Source: JAHBNG01 sp039028975
GTDB lineage: Bacteria; Chloroflexota; Anaerolineae; Caldilineales; Caldilineaceae
Direction: 5' to 3'
NCBI GenBank assembly: GCA_039028975.1
Contig: JBCCHB010000126.1
Span: 1 to 51,532 of the forward strand
DNA: 51,532 nucleotides
Below are positions 50,488 through 51,532 of this stretch, one piece after another. The number at the start of each line of letters is the position of its first letter. The stretch's first letter is position 1. A program made the translations under genes and the position numbers. The notes under the pieces were generated by a model, which was not told the origin of the DNA, searched no databases, and saw only the letters and a list, made by a program, of their open reading frames with translations.

Positions 50488-50822
50488 TATCTGCCCTACA
50501 CACCGCAATTCGTAAGGACGCATCTATTTTGTCCTTACGAATTATACTGATAGATAGACAAAAAAGTTCTGTCCTTCCTCTCAGAATTTCCCAGGATGAA
50601 TCGAGCAAGAGTCGGGACAAACCTATTCTGGTCGTATAGAAAGTATAAAATTTCCTGAGTAGTTTTGCATAGCTAGCTCGTGCTTAACGCAGTTAAGGCT
50701 GAGCCATGGACTCCGTGGGTACGGTTGGGCGAAGCCCTTTTGTACGAAGTATACTTCTCGTTCCTAAATACTTTTCGAGTTGTCCGAAGTGGGCTGCTCT
50801 ACTCTCTGCTGAATTAATCAAA
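50488..50822. other. Gap with family B repeat fragment
   Basis: TCAGAATT.CCCAGG...GTCGGGACAAAC at about 50580-50620 repeats the right half of family B (10930-10970). An open frame with an ATG at 50706 and AAGG eight bases before it leads in frame into the next gene, so the true start of that gene might lie there. Confidence 0.45.
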
Positions 50823-51532
50823 ATGATTTTTCAATCCATCGTCACTGCAATTTATGGTGCCGCATCTAGACGTTTGAACTTTGCCGAATTTCATGCGTAC
50901 CTAAACCTTCTGCGTATAGCTGTGTTGTTTATCATTATCATTGGCTTTCTTTACAGATCCATTATGTTGCCAGGCACAGTCGGCCAATGGCGCGAGGTAT
51001 TATTATTAATCGGGCTAGGAGCCGTTTACGTTCTAATGATCACCCTATCTACTCTTTCCATCCAGTTCAAACCACTGCTATCCTTGAGCTACGAATTTCA
51101 CGAGATTCAGGGATATCTTGAAATTGTTGTATTGATTGCTGTCATTGCTCTTACTGGACACCCAAATACCCACCTCACCTTATTTTTTTTCGTCCCATTT
51201 ATTGCCTTGGCACGTGTTCGGCCCAGGTCGCCCCTATACCTAATTTGCCTAACGACAATTTCAGTTGTTGCCTCTCATATCGCCCTCTATTGGTTGAATA
51301 CAGGCGCACAAAACTGGTTAAAGTCGCTAAGCTTTCTCACCAATTGGAGTCTGTACCCAGATCAGTGGATTGTCTCACCCGGTTCGTTGGTTGACATAAC
51401 AATCATTACGTTGGTAACCTATCTATTAAGCCGAAGCTGGCAAAATGGTCGTTCAAAGTTGTTCGAAGCCAATTTTCACTTCGCTCTTGAGCGGTTGCAA
51501 CACAAATATGATGCAAAACTTGTATTCTTACG
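50823..51532 (+). CDS. Polytopic membrane protein, partial (possible sensor N-terminus)
   Basis: The frame runs off the end of the window after about 236 residues. It shows five or six hydrophobic segments, from AVLFIIIIGFLYR through EIVVLIAVIAL and LFFFVPFIALARV to VDITIITLVTYLL, followed by a soluble helix (FEANFHFALERLQH). This layout resembles the membrane-sensor half of histidine kinases of the MASE or 5TM-type, whose output domain would lie beyond the window. The ATG at 50823 has no ribosome site; one at 50706, in frame, has AAGG upstream. Function is inferred from topology only. Confidence 0.55.
   Translation, partial: MIFQSIVTAIYGAASRRLNFAEFHAYLNLLRIAVLFIIIIGFLYRSIMLPGTVGQWREVLLLIGLGAVYVLMITLSTLSIQFKPLLSLSYEFHEIQGYLEIVVLIAVIALTGHPNTHLTLFFFVPFIALARVRPRSPLYLICLTTISVVASHIALYWLNTGAQNWLKSLSFLTNWSLYPDQWIVSPGSLVDITIITLVTYLLSRSWQNGRSKLFEANFHFALERLQHKYDAKLVFL

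Overview
The window looks like a chromosomal segment of a Chloroflexota bacterium; this is an inference with moderate confidence. The reasons are the mid-range GC, the AfsR/SARP-type giant regulator with BTAD, NB-ARC and TPR regions, the paired PF06182-type ABC-2 permeases, an Eis-type acetyltransferase, a MshA-like glycosyltransferase, and many short palindromic intergenic repeats. No rRNA or tRNA gene and no CRISPR array was recognised.

Layout. (1) 1-119: 3' end of an IS4-type transposase. (2) 329-6257, minus strand: PLP aminotransferase, FAD monooxygenase, MFS exporter, TPR protein and globin. (3) 6407-10570: a 192-residue protein built of about ten 19-residue NHNQT repeats, divergent from a 1112-residue AfsR-like regulator. 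The shared gap carries direct repeats of SARP-operator type. A DoxX-like membrane protein follows. (4) 12030-31338, minus strand: nine large genes in one run, the most unusual part of the window. Five consecutive products are diverged paralogues sharing an N-terminal domain with a Y-Y-L-P-like motif. They are followed by a protein with a possible ABBA-prenyltransferase-like fold, a terpene-cyclase-like alpha/alpha toroid, an LCAT-type lipase/acyltransferase, and a 1163-residue protein with twelve tectonin-like repeats (two six-bladed propellers), a DNRLRE-like domain and a C-terminal copy of the Y-Y-L-P domain. No product has an obvious signal peptide. I know of no described system with this composition. 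Its leader carries about 20-bp tandem repeats and a strong terminator hairpin facing into the operon. (5) 31698-34424: gene remnants (serine hydrolase/acyltransferase chimera, P450 tail) mixed with small intact genes, including a secreted peptide of three 20-residue GxPW repeats, a small membrane protein and a cupin. Two promoters here carry ATACACC direct repeats spaced by about one helical turn. (6) 35227-43965: acetoacetate-decarboxylase-like protein, methyltransferase, three-gene ABC-2 exporter, glutamine-dependent NAD+ synthetase and HAD hydrolase. (7) 44162-49374: MshA/BshA-like glycosyltransferase divergent from a PIG-L deacetylase, an Eis-like acetyltransferase and an iron-dependent alcohol dehydrogenase. 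(8) 49991-end: two tiny membrane proteins with strong ribosome sites and the start of a polytopic, probably sensory, membrane protein.

How parts may work together (inference): the AfsR-like regulator may control its own promoter and the NHNQT gene through the shared repeats, and a regulator of the same class may act on the ATACACC promoters. The nine-gene run looks like one co-expressed assembly of large beta-rich proteins plus two or three enzyme-like proteins. The intergenic spaces hold at least three families of dispersed palindromic elements.
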